A stretch of DNA of 64,000 nt from contig NZ_QKWY01000001.1 of NCBI RefSeq assembly GCF_003248355.1, forward strand, positions 186,001 to 250,000, in the 5' to 3' direction. This document shows, in pieces, positions 51,683 to 60,648 of the stretch (the first letter of the stretch is position 1; each line of letters opens with the position of its first letter). The notes under the pieces are model-generated. The model ran no database searches. It saw only the letters and a program-made list of their open reading frames with translations, and was not told where the DNA came from. The stretch is from Streptomyces sp. AC1-42W. Lineage in GTDB: Bacteria; Actinomycetota; Actinomycetes; Streptomycetales; Streptomycetaceae. The position numbers and the translations under genes are program-made.

Positions 51683-52738
51683 CTACCCCGTGAACGCCTC
51701 GCGCACCGCCTCGTACTCACGGGTCCACCAGACCGCCAGGGCCGACACCGCGGGGAACTGCGGGTCGGCCCTCCGGTCGTTCAGGCAGTAGCGCCAGCGG
51801 AGTATCCAGAAGTCGTTGAGCCGTTCCCACCAGACCCGGTGCACGGCCGCCGCCAGTTCCGCCGGGTCCGCGCCGGCCGCCCGCCGGTAGGCCCGCGCGT
51901 AGGCGCGTACCTTCGCCAGGTCCAGTTCGCCGGCCGGCCGGACGAAGAAGATCGCCGCGGCCCGGACCGCCTCCTCCGCCCGCGGCTGGACGGCCAGCCG
52001 GTCCCAGTCCAGGATCGCGACCGGTTCGGCGTCCCGGTAGAGCACGTTGAGCGGATGGAAGTCGCCGTGCACCCAGCCGGTCGCGGGCGCGGCCGGGTCG
52101 GGCGGCCGGCGGTCGGCGTACCGTTCCAGCAGGGTCCGCCGCTCGCGCAGCCGGTGCTCGGCCAGTTCGTCGAAGGAGTCCCGGGTGCCGCGTCCGCGCG
52201 CGGCGGCGAGCAGATCGCCGATCAGCGCGTAGGTGTCGGCCGCCTCCGGACTCGCGTAACCGGCCGGACTGCCGCCGCCCGCTCCCGTATCGGAATCCCG
52301 TTCGGCGCCCATCACCTGTTCGAGACCGGTGTGTACGGCTCCGAGGAGCGTCCCGAGACGGGTCGACTGGACGAGGGTGAGCTGGGCGCCGCCCCGGTGC
52401 AGCCCGTCCACCCACGGGTGGAGGGCATAGCGGCGGCCGGCGATCTCGGTGACCGTCCCGCCGTCGCGGGCCTCCACCGGCGGGGCGACGGGCACCCCGA
52501 GTGACTGGAGGCGGCGCGTCGCGCGGTGCTGGCGGACGATGGTGGCGCGGCCGCGCGTCGCATCGTCCGAGTGATGTTTGAGGAAATACGACCCACGGGT
52601 GGTGGACACCCGGTAACCATGGTTGAGCAGGCCCTGGGACAGCGGGGTGCAGGTGAGCGGCTCACCGGCGTGCGGATAACGGCGAAGCACCTCGCCGACC
52701 GGGGGAACCGGTGGGGAGGCTACAGATGAGCGCGACAC
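51683..52738 (-). CDS. Aminoglycoside-phosphotransferase-family (APH) protein
   Basis: A 351-residue small-molecule kinase-like protein. The N-lobe shows LSQGLLNHGYRV and YFLKHHSDD; the catalytic Brenner motif is WVHGDFHPLNVLYRD and the metal motif ILDWDRLAV. The family phosphorylates choline, homoserine, antibiotics or other small molecules; which here is unknown. Start GTG 52738. Not obviously linked to a biosynthetic cluster, so resistance is only one option. Confidence 0.9.
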   Translation of the reverse strand: MSRSSVASPPVPPVGEVLRRYPHAGEPLTCTPLSQGLLNHGYRVSTTRGSYFLKHHSDDATRGRATIVRQHRATRRLQSLGVPVAPPVEARDGGTVTEIAGRRYALHPWVDGLHRGGAQLTLVQSTRLGTLLGAVHTGLEQVMGAERDSDTGAGGGSPAGYASPEAADTYALIGDLLAAARGRGTRDSFDELAEHRLRERRTLLERYADRRPPDPAAPATGWVHGDFHPLNVLYRDAEPVAILDWDRLAVQPRAEEAVRAAAIFFVRPAGELDLAKVRAYARAYRRAAGADPAELAAAVHRVWWERLNDFWILRWRYCLNDRRADPQFPAVSALAVWWTREYEAVREAFTG

Positions 52739-52753
52739 GCTTCAAATGTTAGA

Positions 52754-53179
52754 TCACGCTGCGTTGCGGATCTGCTGGCTTGCGTGGAAGTCCAGAGTGT
52801 GCACGGTGACGAAGTGAGGCTCTAGCCAAAGGTACGAGGGCGCGAACGGCTCGCCGTTCACCTCGATCGGCGGCGGCCCGAAGCGCTCGCGCTGGGCGGG
52901 GGTCGGCTCGACGACCCGGGCCGGGCCGGTGAACTGCACGGACCACAGGTCCTCGGTGCCCACGGGCGCGGTGTTGAAGTTGTCCGCGCCGTACGCCACG
53001 ACCGCGCCGTCGCAGGCGCCGTGATGGCCGAGGCCGCTGTGCATCCGGAGCACGACGCGGCCGTCGATGACGATGTGCCGGGCCACCGTCAGGATCGGGA
53101 GGGCCCGCATGCTGGTCGCCAGCCGGCCGTAGGGGACCCGGCCGAGCAGGTCGATCGCGTGGAGTTCCTCGTGGGACAT
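52754..53179 (-). CDS. Pyridoxamine 5'-phosphate oxidase-family flavoprotein
   Basis: A 141-residue split-barrel protein. Blocks LLGRVPYGRLATSM, RALPILTVARHIVIDGRVVLRM, DLWSVQFTGPARVVEP and PSYLWLEPHFVTVHTLDFHA fit the family binding FMN or F420. GGAGG is very close to the ATG at 53179, so the start is not fully secure. Typical neighbours are redox-responsive regulators; here an upstream DevR-like regulator is on the same strand 88 bp away. Confidence 0.88.
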   Translation of the reverse strand: MSHEELHAIDLLGRVPYGRLATSMRALPILTVARHIVIDGRVVLRMHSGLGHHGACDGAVVAYGADNFNTAPVGTEDLWSVQFTGPARVVEPTPAQRERFGPPPIEVNGEPFAPSYLWLEPHFVTVHTLDFHASQQIRNAA

Positions 53180-53267
53180 GCCTCCACTGTCGGCCACCCG
53201 TGTGGAGCGGATAAGAGGCCGGGGCCCCGGTTCCGCCGGGACCAAAGTCCCGTTCCGCGCGCGGGGC

Positions 53268-53945
53268 TCAGCGCTTCTCCGCCTGGAGCCGGGCCACGTA
53301 CGCGGCGGCCTGCGAGCGGCGCTCCATGCCCAGCTTGGACAGCAGGCTGGACACATAGTTCTTGATCGTCTTCTCGGCGAGGTGCAGCCGCTCGCCGATC
53401 GACCGGTTGGTCAGGCCCTCGCCGATCAGGTCGAGGATGCGGCGCTCCTGGTCCGTGAGGGTCGCCAGCTTCTCGTCGCCCCGGCCCGCCTTGCCGTCGC
53501 GCAGCCGCTCCAGCACGCGCGCGGTGGCGACGGGGTCGAGCAGCGACTTCCCGGCTGCCACGTCCCGTACCGCAGTCAGCAGCTCGTTGCCCCGGATCGC
53601 CTTGAGCACATAGCCCGCCGCGCCCGCCATGATCGCGTCGAACAGCGCCTCGTCGTCCGCGTACGAGGTCAGCATCAGGCAGTTGACCGTGTCGTCCTGC
53701 GAGCGGATCTCGCGGCAGACCTCCACCCCGCTGCCGTCCGGCAGCCGTACGTCGAGCACGGCCACATCCGGGCGGACCGCCGGAATCCGCACCAGCGCGT
53801 CGGCCGCCGTGCCGGCCTCGCCGACCACCTCGATGTCGTCCTCCATCGAGAGCAGTTCATGAACGCCGCGCCGGACGACTTCATGGTCATCGAGCAGAAA
53901 TACGGTGATTTTTCCTTCTTCGCGCACAATCGCAGTCTCACACAC
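53268..53945 (-). CDS. Orphan NarL/LuxR-family response regulator, DevR-like
   Basis: A 225-residue regulator. The receiver domain (residues 12-130) has the acid pair FLLDDHEVVRRG, the phospho-acceptor Asp in VAVLDVRLPDGSG and the Lys in YVLKAIRGNEL. The LuxR-type HTH is LTDQERRILDLIGEGLTNRSIGERLHLAEKTIKNYVSSLLSK. No sensor kinase gene is adjacent, so it is orphan. It corresponds by place to the Streptomyces DevR/DosR-like regulator beside a bkd operon. GTG 53945 has GGGAAGGGG upstream; GTG 53927 is an alternative. Confidence 0.92.
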   Translation of the reverse strand: MCETAIVREEGKITVFLLDDHEVVRRGVHELLSMEDDIEVVGEAGTAADALVRIPAVRPDVAVLDVRLPDGSGVEVCREIRSQDDTVNCLMLTSYADDEALFDAIMAGAAGYVLKAIRGNELLTAVRDVAAGKSLLDPVATARVLERLRDGKAGRGDEKLATLTDQERRILDLIGEGLTNRSIGERLHLAEKTIKNYVSSLLSKLGMERRSQAAAYVARLQAEKR

Positions 53946-54054
53946 TCGCCCCTTCCCTGCCGCTGCCGGGCGGGATAACGTGCCGTTGTTCCGGCGGCCT
54001 GCGAGGCTGTGATCAGTGCTGTGACCAGCGAGCCTTCCCGAATTCCTCGATTTA

Positions 54055-54068
54055 CTTGGATATCCAAG
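54055..54068. promoter_or_regulatory. Perfect 14-bp palindrome before bkd operon B
   Basis: CTTGGATATCCAAG lies in the 322-bp divergent region between the response regulator and bkdA. A second repeat TTCGC-N6-GCGAA follows at 54092-54107. Both are operator candidates; the regulator is unknown. Confidence 0.6.
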
Positions 54069-54267
54069 CAAAATCGCAGGTCAGGAAGGGTTTCGCAGTT
54101 ACGCGAAGCACTGGGTAACGTGCCTTGGACAGGGCGCTCGCCGGGGCACCTGTCACGCCTGTTTCCCGGACCGAGCGGCACCCACCCCGTGCACGGGTAC
54201 GGACACAGGCGAGCCGCACTGGTCTCCCGGCAGACCCCGGGGGCCGGACCGACGGAGGAGCACGCAC

Positions 54268-55428
54268 GTGACCGTGGAGAGCACTGCCGCGCGCAAACCG
54301 CGACGCAGCAGCAAGCGGACCAGCGCCGCGAAAACGCCCGCGAAGGCGCCGGAGGGTTCCGCACCCGAGCTCGTACAGCTGCTGACGCCCGAGGGCGAAC
54401 GCGTCGAGCACCCGGACTACTCGATCGACCTGACCGCGGAAGAGCTGCGCGGTCTGTACCGGGACATGGTCCTCACCCGTCGCTTCGATGCCGAGGCCAC
54501 CGCCCTCCAGCGACAGGGCGAGCTGGGCCTGTGGGCCTCCCTGCTCGGCCAGGAGGCCGCCCAGATCGGCTCCGGCCGGGCCCTGCACGACGACGACTAC
54601 GTCTTCCCGACCTACCGCGAACACGGTGTGGCCTGGTGCCGGGGCGTCGACCCGACCAATCTGCTCGGCATGTTCCGGGGCGTGAACCACGGCGGCTGGG
54701 ACCCGAACAGCAACAACTTCCACCTGTACACGATCGTCATCGGCTCGCAGACCCTGCACGCCACCGGTTACGCCATGGGCGTGGCCAAGGACGGCGCGGA
54801 CTCGGCCGTGATCGCGTACTTCGGGGACGGCGCCTCCAGCCAGGGCGACGTGGCGGAGGCGTTCACCTTCTCCGCCGTCTACAACGCCCCGGTCGTCTTC
54901 TTCTGCCAGAACAACCAGTGGGCGATCTCCGAGCCCACCGAGCGGCAGACCCGGGTACCGCTCTACCAGCGCGCCCAGGGCTTCGGCTTCCCCGGCGTCC
55001 GGGTGGACGGCAACGACGTCCTGGCCTGCCTGGCCGTCACCCGGTCCGCCCTGGAGCGGGCCCGGCGCGGCGAGGGCCCGACCCTGGTCGAGGCGTTCAC
55101 GTACCGCATGGGCGCGCACACCACCTCCGACGACCCGACGAAGTACCGGGCGGACGAGGAGCGCGCGGCCTGGGAGGCGAAGGACCCGATCCTGCGCCTG
55201 CGCGCGTACCTGGAGAAGCAGGGCGCGGCCGACGAGGCGTTCTTCACCGCCCTGGACGAGGAGAGCGAGGCGCTCGGCAAGCGCGTCCGCGAGGCGGTAC
55301 GGGCGATGCCCGACCCGGACCGGATGGCGATGTTCGACCACATCTACGCGGACGGCAACCCGCTCGTGGACGAGGAACGCGCCCAGTTCGCCGCCTACCA
55401 GGCATCGTTCGCCGAGGAGGGCGAGTAA
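54268..55428 (+). CDS. bkdA: Branched-chain 2-oxoacid dehydrogenase E1 alpha, operon B
   Basis: A 386-residue E1 alpha. A basic Lys/Arg/Ser-rich start (residues 1-35) is followed by the ThDP motif FGDGASSQGDVAEAFTF to VFFCQNNQWAISEP and the phosphorylation-loop-like RMGAHTTSDDPTKYR. It is a paralogue of the operon A protein but clearly diverged. GTG 54268 has GGAGG 9 nt upstream. The divergent neighbour is a response regulator instead of an Lrp protein, so control differs. Confidence 0.95.
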   Translation: MTVESTAARKPRRSSKRTSAAKTPAKAPEGSAPELVQLLTPEGERVEHPDYSIDLTAEELRGLYRDMVLTRRFDAEATALQRQGELGLWASLLGQEAAQIGSGRALHDDDYVFPTYREHGVAWCRGVDPTNLLGMFRGVNHGGWDPNSNNFHLYTIVIGSQTLHATGYAMGVAKDGADSAVIAYFGDGASSQGDVAEAFTFSAVYNAPVVFFCQNNQWAISEPTERQTRVPLYQRAQGFGFPGVRVDGNDVLACLAVTRSALERARRGEGPTLVEAFTYRMGAHTTSDDPTKYRADEERAAWEAKDPILRLRAYLEKQGAADEAFFTALDEESEALGKRVREAVRAMPDPDRMAMFDHIYADGNPLVDEERAQFAAYQASFAEEGE

Positions 55429-55430
55429 CC

Positions 55431-56411
55431 ATGGCCGTGGCAAAGATGTCCCTCGCCAAGGCGCTCAACGAGTCGCTGCGCAGGGCCCTCGACACCGACC
55501 CCAAGGTCCTCATCATGGGTGAGGACGTCGGCAAGCTCGGCGGCGTCTTCCGGATCACCGACGGCCTCCAGAAGGACTTCGGCGAGGAACGCGTCATCGA
55601 CACCCCGCTCGCCGAGTCGGGGATCGTCGGTACGGCGATCGGCCTCGCGCTGCGCGGCTACCGGCCGATCGTGGAGATCCAGTTCGACGGCTTCGTCTTC
55701 CCCGCGTACGACCAGATCGTCACGCAGCTCGCGAAGATGCACGCCCGCGCGCTGGGCAAGATCAAGCTCCCCGTCGTCGTGCGCATCCCGTACGGCGGCG
55801 GCATCGGGGCCGTCGAGCACCACAGCGAGTCGCCCGAGGCGCTGTTCGCGCACGTCGCGGGCCTCAAGGTGGTCTCCCCGTCCAACGCGTCCGACGCGTA
55901 CTGGATGATGCAGCAGGCCGTCCAGAGCGACGACCCGGTCATCTTCTTCGAGCCGAAGCGGCGCTACTGGGACAAGGGCGAGGTCGACACCGAGGCCATC
56001 CCCGGCGCGCTGCACGCCGCGTCCGTCGCCCGCACCGGCACGGATCTGACGCTGGCCGCGTACGGGCCGATGGTGAAGGTCTGCCTGGAGGCCGCCGCGG
56101 CCGCCCAGGAGGAGGGCAAGTCGATCGAGGTCGTGGACCTGCGCTCGATGTCCCCCATCGACTTCGACACCGTGCAGGCGTCCGTCGAGAAGACCGGCCG
56201 CCTGGTCGTGGTCCACGAGGCGCCCGTTTTCTACGGCTCCGGGGCCGAGATCGCCGCCCGCATCACGGAGCGGTGCTTCTACCACCTGGAGGCGCCCGTG
56301 CTGCGGGTCGGCGGCTACCACGCCCCGTACCCGCCGGCGCGGCTGGAGGAGGAGTACCTGCCGGGCCTTGACCGCGTGCTCGACGCCGTCGACCGCTCGC
56401 TGGCGTACTGA
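55431..56411 (+). CDS. bkdB: Branched-chain 2-oxoacid dehydrogenase E1 beta, operon B
   Basis: A 326-residue E1 beta starting 2 bp after the bkdA stop, with GAGGAGG upstream. Blocks VLIMGEDVGKLGGVFRITDGL, IPYGGGIGAVEHHSESPEA, VVDLRSMSPIDFDTV and RCFYHLEAPVLRVGGYH are intact. It lacks the Ala-rich leader of the operon A copy. Confidence 0.95.
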   Translation: MAVAKMSLAKALNESLRRALDTDPKVLIMGEDVGKLGGVFRITDGLQKDFGEERVIDTPLAESGIVGTAIGLALRGYRPIVEIQFDGFVFPAYDQIVTQLAKMHARALGKIKLPVVVRIPYGGGIGAVEHHSESPEALFAHVAGLKVVSPSNASDAYWMMQQAVQSDDPVIFFEPKRRYWDKGEVDTEAIPGALHAASVARTGTDLTLAAYGPMVKVCLEAAAAAQEEGKSIEVVDLRSMSPIDFDTVQASVEKTGRLVVVHEAPVFYGSGAEIAARITERCFYHLEAPVLRVGGYHAPYPPARLEEEYLPGLDRVLDAVDRSLAY

Positions 56412-56423
56412 GGAGAGAGGAGC

Positions 56424-57869
56424 GTGACCACGATGACCGACACTTCCAACGCTGCTCGCTTCCGTGAGTTCAAGATGCCCGACGTGGGCGAGGGACTGAC
56501 CGAGGCCGAGATCCTCAAGTGGTACGTCCAGCCGGGCGACACCGTCACGGACGGCCAGGTCGTCTGCGAGGTCGAGACCGCGAAGGCCGCCGTCGAGCTG
56601 CCGATCCCGTTCGACGGGGTGGTGCACGAGCTGCGCTTCCCCGAGGGCACCACGGTCGATGTGGGCCAGGTGATCATCTCGGTGGACGTGGCGCCGGGCT
56701 CGGGCGACGCGCCCGCCGCCCCGGCCGCCGAACCGGCACAGGAGGCTCCGGCGGAGGAGCCCAAGGGCCGCCAGCCCGTGCTTGTGGGGTACGGCGTGGC
56801 CGAGTCCTCGACGAAGCGGCGGGCCCGCAAGGGTGCGGCGGCTCCGGCACAGGCTGTTCCGGCCGCCGCTGTGCCCGCCCCCGCCCCCGCCCCCGCGCAG
56901 GCCGCCGTGCAGGCGGAGCTGAACGGCCGGGCGACTGCGGCCGTATCGGACGCCCGTCCGCTGGCCAAGCCGCCGGTCCGCAAGCTCGCCAAGGACCTGG
57001 GCATCGACCTGGCGACGGTCACCCCGACCGGCGCCGGCGGGGTGATCACCCGCGAGGACGTCCACGCGGCGGCCGCGCCCGTCGCCGAGGTGGTGGCCCC
57101 GGAGCCCTCGGTGGAGCCGGCGGCTCCGGCCGCTCCGGCGGGCGAGGCTCCCGTCGCCCAGCAGGGTGCCCGCGAGACGCGTATCCCGGTCAAGGGCGTG
57201 CGGAAGGCCATCGCGCAGGCGATGGTCGGCAGCGCGTTCACCGCCCCGCACGTCACCGAGTTCGTGACCGTGGACGTCACGCGCACGATGAAGCTGGTCG
57301 CGGAGCTGAAGGAGGACAAGGACATGGCGGGGGTGCGGGTCAATCCGCTCCTCGTCATCGCCAAGGCCCTCCTGGTCGCGATCAAGCGGAACCCCGAGGT
57401 CAACGCGGTCTGGGACGAGGCGAACCAGGAGATCGTCCAGAAGCACTACGTCAACCTGGGCATCGCCGCCGCCACTCCGCGCGGCCTGATCGTCCCGAAC
57501 ATCAAGGACGCACACGACCTGACGCTGCCGCGGCTGGCCGCGTCCCTGGGCGAGCTGGTCGCCACGGCCCGGGACGGCAAGACGTCCCCGGCCGCGATGG
57601 CGGGCGGCACGGTGACCATCACCAACGTCGGCGTCTTCGGCGTGGACACCGGTACGCCGATCCTGAACCCGGGCGAGTCCGCGATCCTCGCGGTCGGCGC
57701 GATCAAGCTCCAGCCGTGGGTCCACAAGGGCAAGGTGAAGCCGCGTCAGGTGACCACGCTCGCGCTGTCGTTCGACCACCGTCTGATCGACGGTGAGCTG
57801 GGCTCGAAGTTCCTGGCGGACATCGCGGCGATCCTGGAGCAGCCGAAGCGGCTGATCACCTGGGCGTAA
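56424..57869 (+). CDS. bkdC: Dihydrolipoyl acyltransferase E2, operon B
   Basis: A 481-residue E2 with lipoyl domain (MPDVGEGLTEAEILKWYVQP, Lys in VETAKAAVELP), Ala/Pro/Gln linker, subunit-binding domain (KPPVRKLAKDLGIDLATV) and catalytic domain with LSFDHRLIDGELGSKF. GTG 56424 with GGAG 7 nt upstream is used; ATG 56433 is possible. It is followed by a perfect-stem terminator, so the operon has three genes. Confidence 0.95.
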   Translation: MTTMTDTSNAARFREFKMPDVGEGLTEAEILKWYVQPGDTVTDGQVVCEVETAKAAVELPIPFDGVVHELRFPEGTTVDVGQVIISVDVAPGSGDAPAAPAAEPAQEAPAEEPKGRQPVLVGYGVAESSTKRRARKGAAAPAQAVPAAAVPAPAPAPAQAAVQAELNGRATAAVSDARPLAKPPVRKLAKDLGIDLATVTPTGAGGVITREDVHAAAAPVAEVVAPEPSVEPAAPAAPAGEAPVAQQGARETRIPVKGVRKAIAQAMVGSAFTAPHVTEFVTVDVTRTMKLVAELKEDKDMAGVRVNPLLVIAKALLVAIKRNPEVNAVWDEANQEIVQKHYVNLGIAAATPRGLIVPNIKDAHDLTLPRLAASLGELVATARDGKTSPAAMAGGTVTITNVGVFGVDTGTPILNPGESAILAVGAIKLQPWVHKGKVKPRQVTTLALSFDHRLIDGELGSKFLADIAAILEQPKRLITWA

Positions 57870-57879
57870 GCGCTCACGA

Positions 57880-57922
57880 GGGCCCGCGCGAGGTCTTCCC
57901 TTCCAGGGGTCGGCGCGGGCCC
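57880..57922 (+). terminator. Terminator of bkd operon B
   Basis: GGGCCCGCGC/GCGCGGGCCC perfect 10-bp stem with 23-nt loop, 10 bp after the stop, followed by TTC. Confidence 0.75.
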
Positions 57923-58058
57923 TTCGCCGTGTCCGGGAGGTGTGAGTCGCCTTGGGGGCAGCGGGAGTTGGGCGGGAACCTACCGTACGGGCGGCTTCCG
58001 GGGGCTACTCTGGATGCACGGGGCACTACTCACCGCAGTCAACATAGGGAGAAACGCC

Positions 58059-58625
58059 GTGCCTTCGACCTGCGACCCCCAGTACGCGCCCGCCGGCGAC
58101 GTGAGCGCGGCCCTGCTGCTGATGGACTCCCGGCTCAAGACCATCTACAGCGACGACCGAGAGAGTGGTCCGGACGACGAACAGCGGATGCTCGTACGGA
58201 ACTTCATGGCGTCCATGGGTCCCGGCGGCGCCTATGAGCTGGTGGACGGCACCTGCACGATCATCTACATGCTCATGACGTGGCTGCGCGAGTGCCACGA
58301 GGCCCATGACAAGGACGTCCTCGAATACGTGGTGCCCGGCTTCGTGGAGGCGATGAGCCGGATGACCCGGAGCGTGGCTCCCGAGGTCATCCCCACGATG
58401 GTCGGCATGGTCGTCGCCGCCGGCACGGGCCTGAGCCCCAACCTCTGGCGCATGCAGTACGGGAACTGGACCGAGGCGGAGATGGCACCCCTGGAGGTGA
58501 CCGCGTTCCTGCTCGCCGAGCAGATCAACCGCATCACGGACGACCGCGGGTTCGCGGTCCGCATGCTGGCCGACGCACTGACCCTCGCGGAGGAGGACCT
58601 CGCGGAAGGGAACGCGGAGGACTGA
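58059..58625 (+). CDS. Conserved hypothetical soluble protein
   Basis: A 188-residue mostly helical protein without signal peptide or membrane segment. It has no recognised family. Visible features are DVSAALLLMDSRLKTIYSDD near the N-terminus, YMLMTWLRECHEAHDKDV in the middle and an acidic C-terminus EEDLAEGNAED. GTG 58059 is chosen for its GGGAG 8 nt upstream; ATG 58014 has none. It converges with the HATPase gene 13 bp away. It could belong to the regulatory set that follows, but that is only position. Confidence 0.75.
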   Translation: MPSTCDPQYAPAGDVSAALLLMDSRLKTIYSDDRESGPDDEQRMLVRNFMASMGPGGAYELVDGTCTIIYMLMTWLRECHEAHDKDVLEYVVPGFVEAMSRMTRSVAPEVIPTMVGMVVAAGTGLSPNLWRMQYGNWTEAEMAPLEVTAFLLAEQINRITDDRGFAVRMLADALTLAEEDLAEGNAED

Positions 58626-58638
58626 CGGCCGGCCAGCG

Positions 58639-59109
58639 TTACCGGGTGACGCCGAGTCCTGCCGCGCCGCGGTCGCGGTCGCGCAGGAAGAGTTCGGCGA
58701 ACACGGTCTTTCCCACGGTGAGCGGTTCGACACCCCACTGGTCCGCCACCGCGTCCACGACGACGAGCCCCCGCCCGTAGCGCTCGTCCGCCCCGGCCGG
58801 CCGCATCCCCGGCAGCCGCTCGCCCCGCGGATCGGTCACCTCGACGCGCAGCGCGTGCGCCGTGAGCATGAGGTGTACGCGGAAGAGGCGCCCCCGCAGG
58901 CTGCCGTGCAGCAGGGCGTTGGCCCCCAACTCGGCGACGAGCAGGGCCACCTCCCCGGCCCGCTCGGGCAGCCCCCACTCCGCGACGAGCCGCGCGGCCC
59001 GCCGCCGGGCCAGGCTGACGCTGCGCGCGGTGGGCGTGTACTCAAGCCGGTCTTCGCGGAGCGGGGGGTTGTCTTCGGTCAGCGGGCGGACGCCTTCGGG
59101 TGCGGTCAT
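58639..59109 (-). CDS. RsbW/AbaA-like ATP-binding protein (HATPase)
   Basis: A 156-residue GHKL-fold protein. The N-box is VALLVAELGANALLHGS and the G-box region VTDPRGERLPGM and DERYGRGLVVVDAVADQWG. Such proteins act as anti-sigma kinases or as single-domain partners in WhiJ/AbaA-type loci. It is divergent from the XRE-DUF5753 gene, and the gap contains an ATCAC-TGT-GTGAT palindrome. Confidence 0.9.
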   Translation of the reverse strand: MTAPEGVRPLTEDNPPLREDRLEYTPTARSVSLARRRAARLVAEWGLPERAGEVALLVAELGANALLHGSLRGRLFRVHLMLTAHALRVEVTDPRGERLPGMRPAGADERYGRGLVVVDAVADQWGVEPLTVGKTVFAELFLRDRDRGAAGLGVTR

Positions 59110-59201
59110 GGCGGGAGCCTTCCTTCGGGTGGGGGCGGTGGCATTGCCGCCGTGCGTCGTGCGCCGTGCGGGCAGGGCGGGGCGGTGCGCTTCCGCGACG
59201 T

Positions 59202-59214
59202 ATCACTGTGTGAT
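59202..59214. promoter_or_regulatory. Operator candidate of the XRE/HATPase pair
   Basis: ATCAC-TGT-GTGAT inverted repeat in the 237-bp divergent region. Likely bound by the adjacent XRE protein. Confidence 0.5.
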
Positions 59215-59346
59215 CTGCGTGCAACTGAAAGTAGTGGAGTCGGTGCGCGGGCAGCAAGTGATTCACGCAGAGAATTTTCTGCCCTAATTGGTGTTCGAGC
59301 GGCTGGGACTCCAGACTGATGCGGATCGTGTGGGAGGGAGCTGTTC

Positions 59347-60228
59347 ATGGCCGGTACCAACCCGGATCGGGGGCGTACGGTCTCCACCGTGCTCGGACGC
59401 CGCCTGGGCGGCGAATTGCTGCGCATGCGAGAGGCGCGTGCGCTGCGCCAGGTGCACGCCGCTGAGGCGCTGACCGCGTCAGTCGCCAAGGTCGCGAAGA
59501 TCGAGCGTGGGCTCGTTCCCATACGGGACCCGGATGTCCGCGCCCTGTGTCACCTCTATGGGGAGACCGACGAAACCACGGTCGCGCGGCTGCTGGCGCT
59601 CGCCAAAACCGATCGCGAACGCCGCAAGGCCAGCGGCTGGTGGAACCAGTACCCCGGTCTCGAAGCGATGGTCGAGTACGTGGCGTTGGAGGACATCGCC
59701 ACGGGTCTGCGGACCTGGCAGCTCGCCATCGTGCCTGGCCTTCTCCAGACCGCCGACTACGCCCGTGCTCTGGCGGTCGGCAACGGCTCCTGGGAGGACC
59801 CGGACGAGATCGAACCGTTCGTCGAGGCGCGTATGGCCCGGCAGGCGCGCCTGGTCGGTGATCGTCCACTGGAGCTGTGGGCGCTCGTGCAGGAGAGCGC
59901 GCTGCGGCAACTCGTCGGCGGGCGCCAGGTGATGAGGGAGCAGCTCGGTCACCTGCTGGACATGGCCCGACGCCCGAACGTGAAGCTCCAGATCATGCCG
60001 TACCTGGCCGGCGCGCACCCCGGAATGACCAGCGCGTTCACCATCGTGTCCTTCGCTGATCCGGGAGCGCTGGATGTGGTTCACATGGACACCACCTCGA
60101 CCACTCTTTGGCTGGAGAGCGATACTGATGCGGCGCGCCACGACCGGCTCTTCGATCGCATGACTCGGGTCGCGCTCGCACAGCGCAACTCGCTCGTGCT
60201 CATCGACGGAATCCTCAAGGAGCTGTAG
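59347..60228 (+). CDS. XRE-family regulator with DUF5753 (Scr1/WhiJ-like)
   Basis: A 293-residue regulator. The XRE HTH is at residues 15-65 (LGGELLRMREARALRQVHAAEAL, SVAKVAKIERGL). The DUF5753 domain (about 100-285) contains WQLAIVPGLLQTADYARAL and MDTTSTTLWLESD. These proteins are partnered with DUF397 proteins that antagonise them in a toxin-antitoxin-like or developmental switch. ATG 59347 has GGGAGGGAG upstream. Four DUF397 genes follow directly, more than the usual one or two. Confidence 0.92.
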   Translation: MAGTNPDRGRTVSTVLGRRLGGELLRMREARALRQVHAAEALTASVAKVAKIERGLVPIRDPDVRALCHLYGETDETTVARLLALAKTDRERRKASGWWNQYPGLEAMVEYVALEDIATGLRTWQLAIVPGLLQTADYARALAVGNGSWEDPDEIEPFVEARMARQARLVGDRPLELWALVQESALRQLVGGRQVMREQLGHLLDMARRPNVKLQIMPYLAGAHPGMTSAFTIVSFADPGALDVVHMDTTSTTLWLESDTDAARHDRLFDRMTRVALAQRNSLVLIDGILKEL

Positions 60229-60233
60229 ACCGC

Positions 60234-60428
60234 GTGCCCGCGTACGAGTTCGTCAAGTCCAGCTACAGCGGGGGAAACTCCGGTCAGGAGTGCGTCGAGG
60301 TCGCGCGTAACGTGCCCGGTGTCGTCGCCGTCCGTGACTCCAAGCAGACTGCCGGCGGCGTGCTGGTGGTCGCTTCCGCTGCGTGGCACGCTTTTCGGTG
60401 TTCGCTGGGGCAGGCAGCCGTCGACTGA
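60234..60428 (+). CDS. DUF397 protein, copy 1
   Basis: A 64-residue protein with the family signature FVKSSYSGGN, CVEVARNVPGVVAVRDSK and a final W-x-x-F region (AAWHAFRCSLGQ). DUF397 proteins are small partners of XRE-DUF5753 regulators. It starts with GTG 5 bp after the regulator stop. Its 3' half and the following gap are nearly identical to copy 3. Confidence 0.88.
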   Translation: MPAYEFVKSSYSGGNSGQECVEVARNVPGVVAVRDSKQTAGGVLVVASAAWHAFRCSLGQAAVD

Positions 60429-60438
60429 GGGGCCCGTA

Positions 60439-60639
60439 ATGACTATGTTCCAGTTCCGAAAGTCCAGCTACAGCGCAACAGCGAGTGAGTGCGTTGAGGT
60501 CGCCCGTAACGTGCCCGGCGCTGTCGCCGTGCGCGACTCGAAGCGGCCCGGTGGGCCCGTTCTTGTGTTGGCCCCCACTGCGTGGACCGCCTTCCGGTCC
60601 TCGCTGGGCCAGGACCCCGGCAAGGGCGCCGATCACTGA
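60439..60639 (+). CDS. DUF397 protein, copy 2
   Basis: A 66-residue protein: FRKSSYSATASECVEVARN, AVAVRDSKRPGGPVLVLAP and TAWTAFRSSLG. It has a slightly extended, charged C-terminus. GAGGGG lies before the ATG. It pairs with copy 4 in the apparent two-gene duplication. Confidence 0.88.
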   Translation: MTMFQFRKSSYSATASECVEVARNVPGAVAVRDSKRPGGPVLVLAPTAWTAFRSSLGQDPGKGADH

Positions 60640-60648
60640 GGGGGTCGA

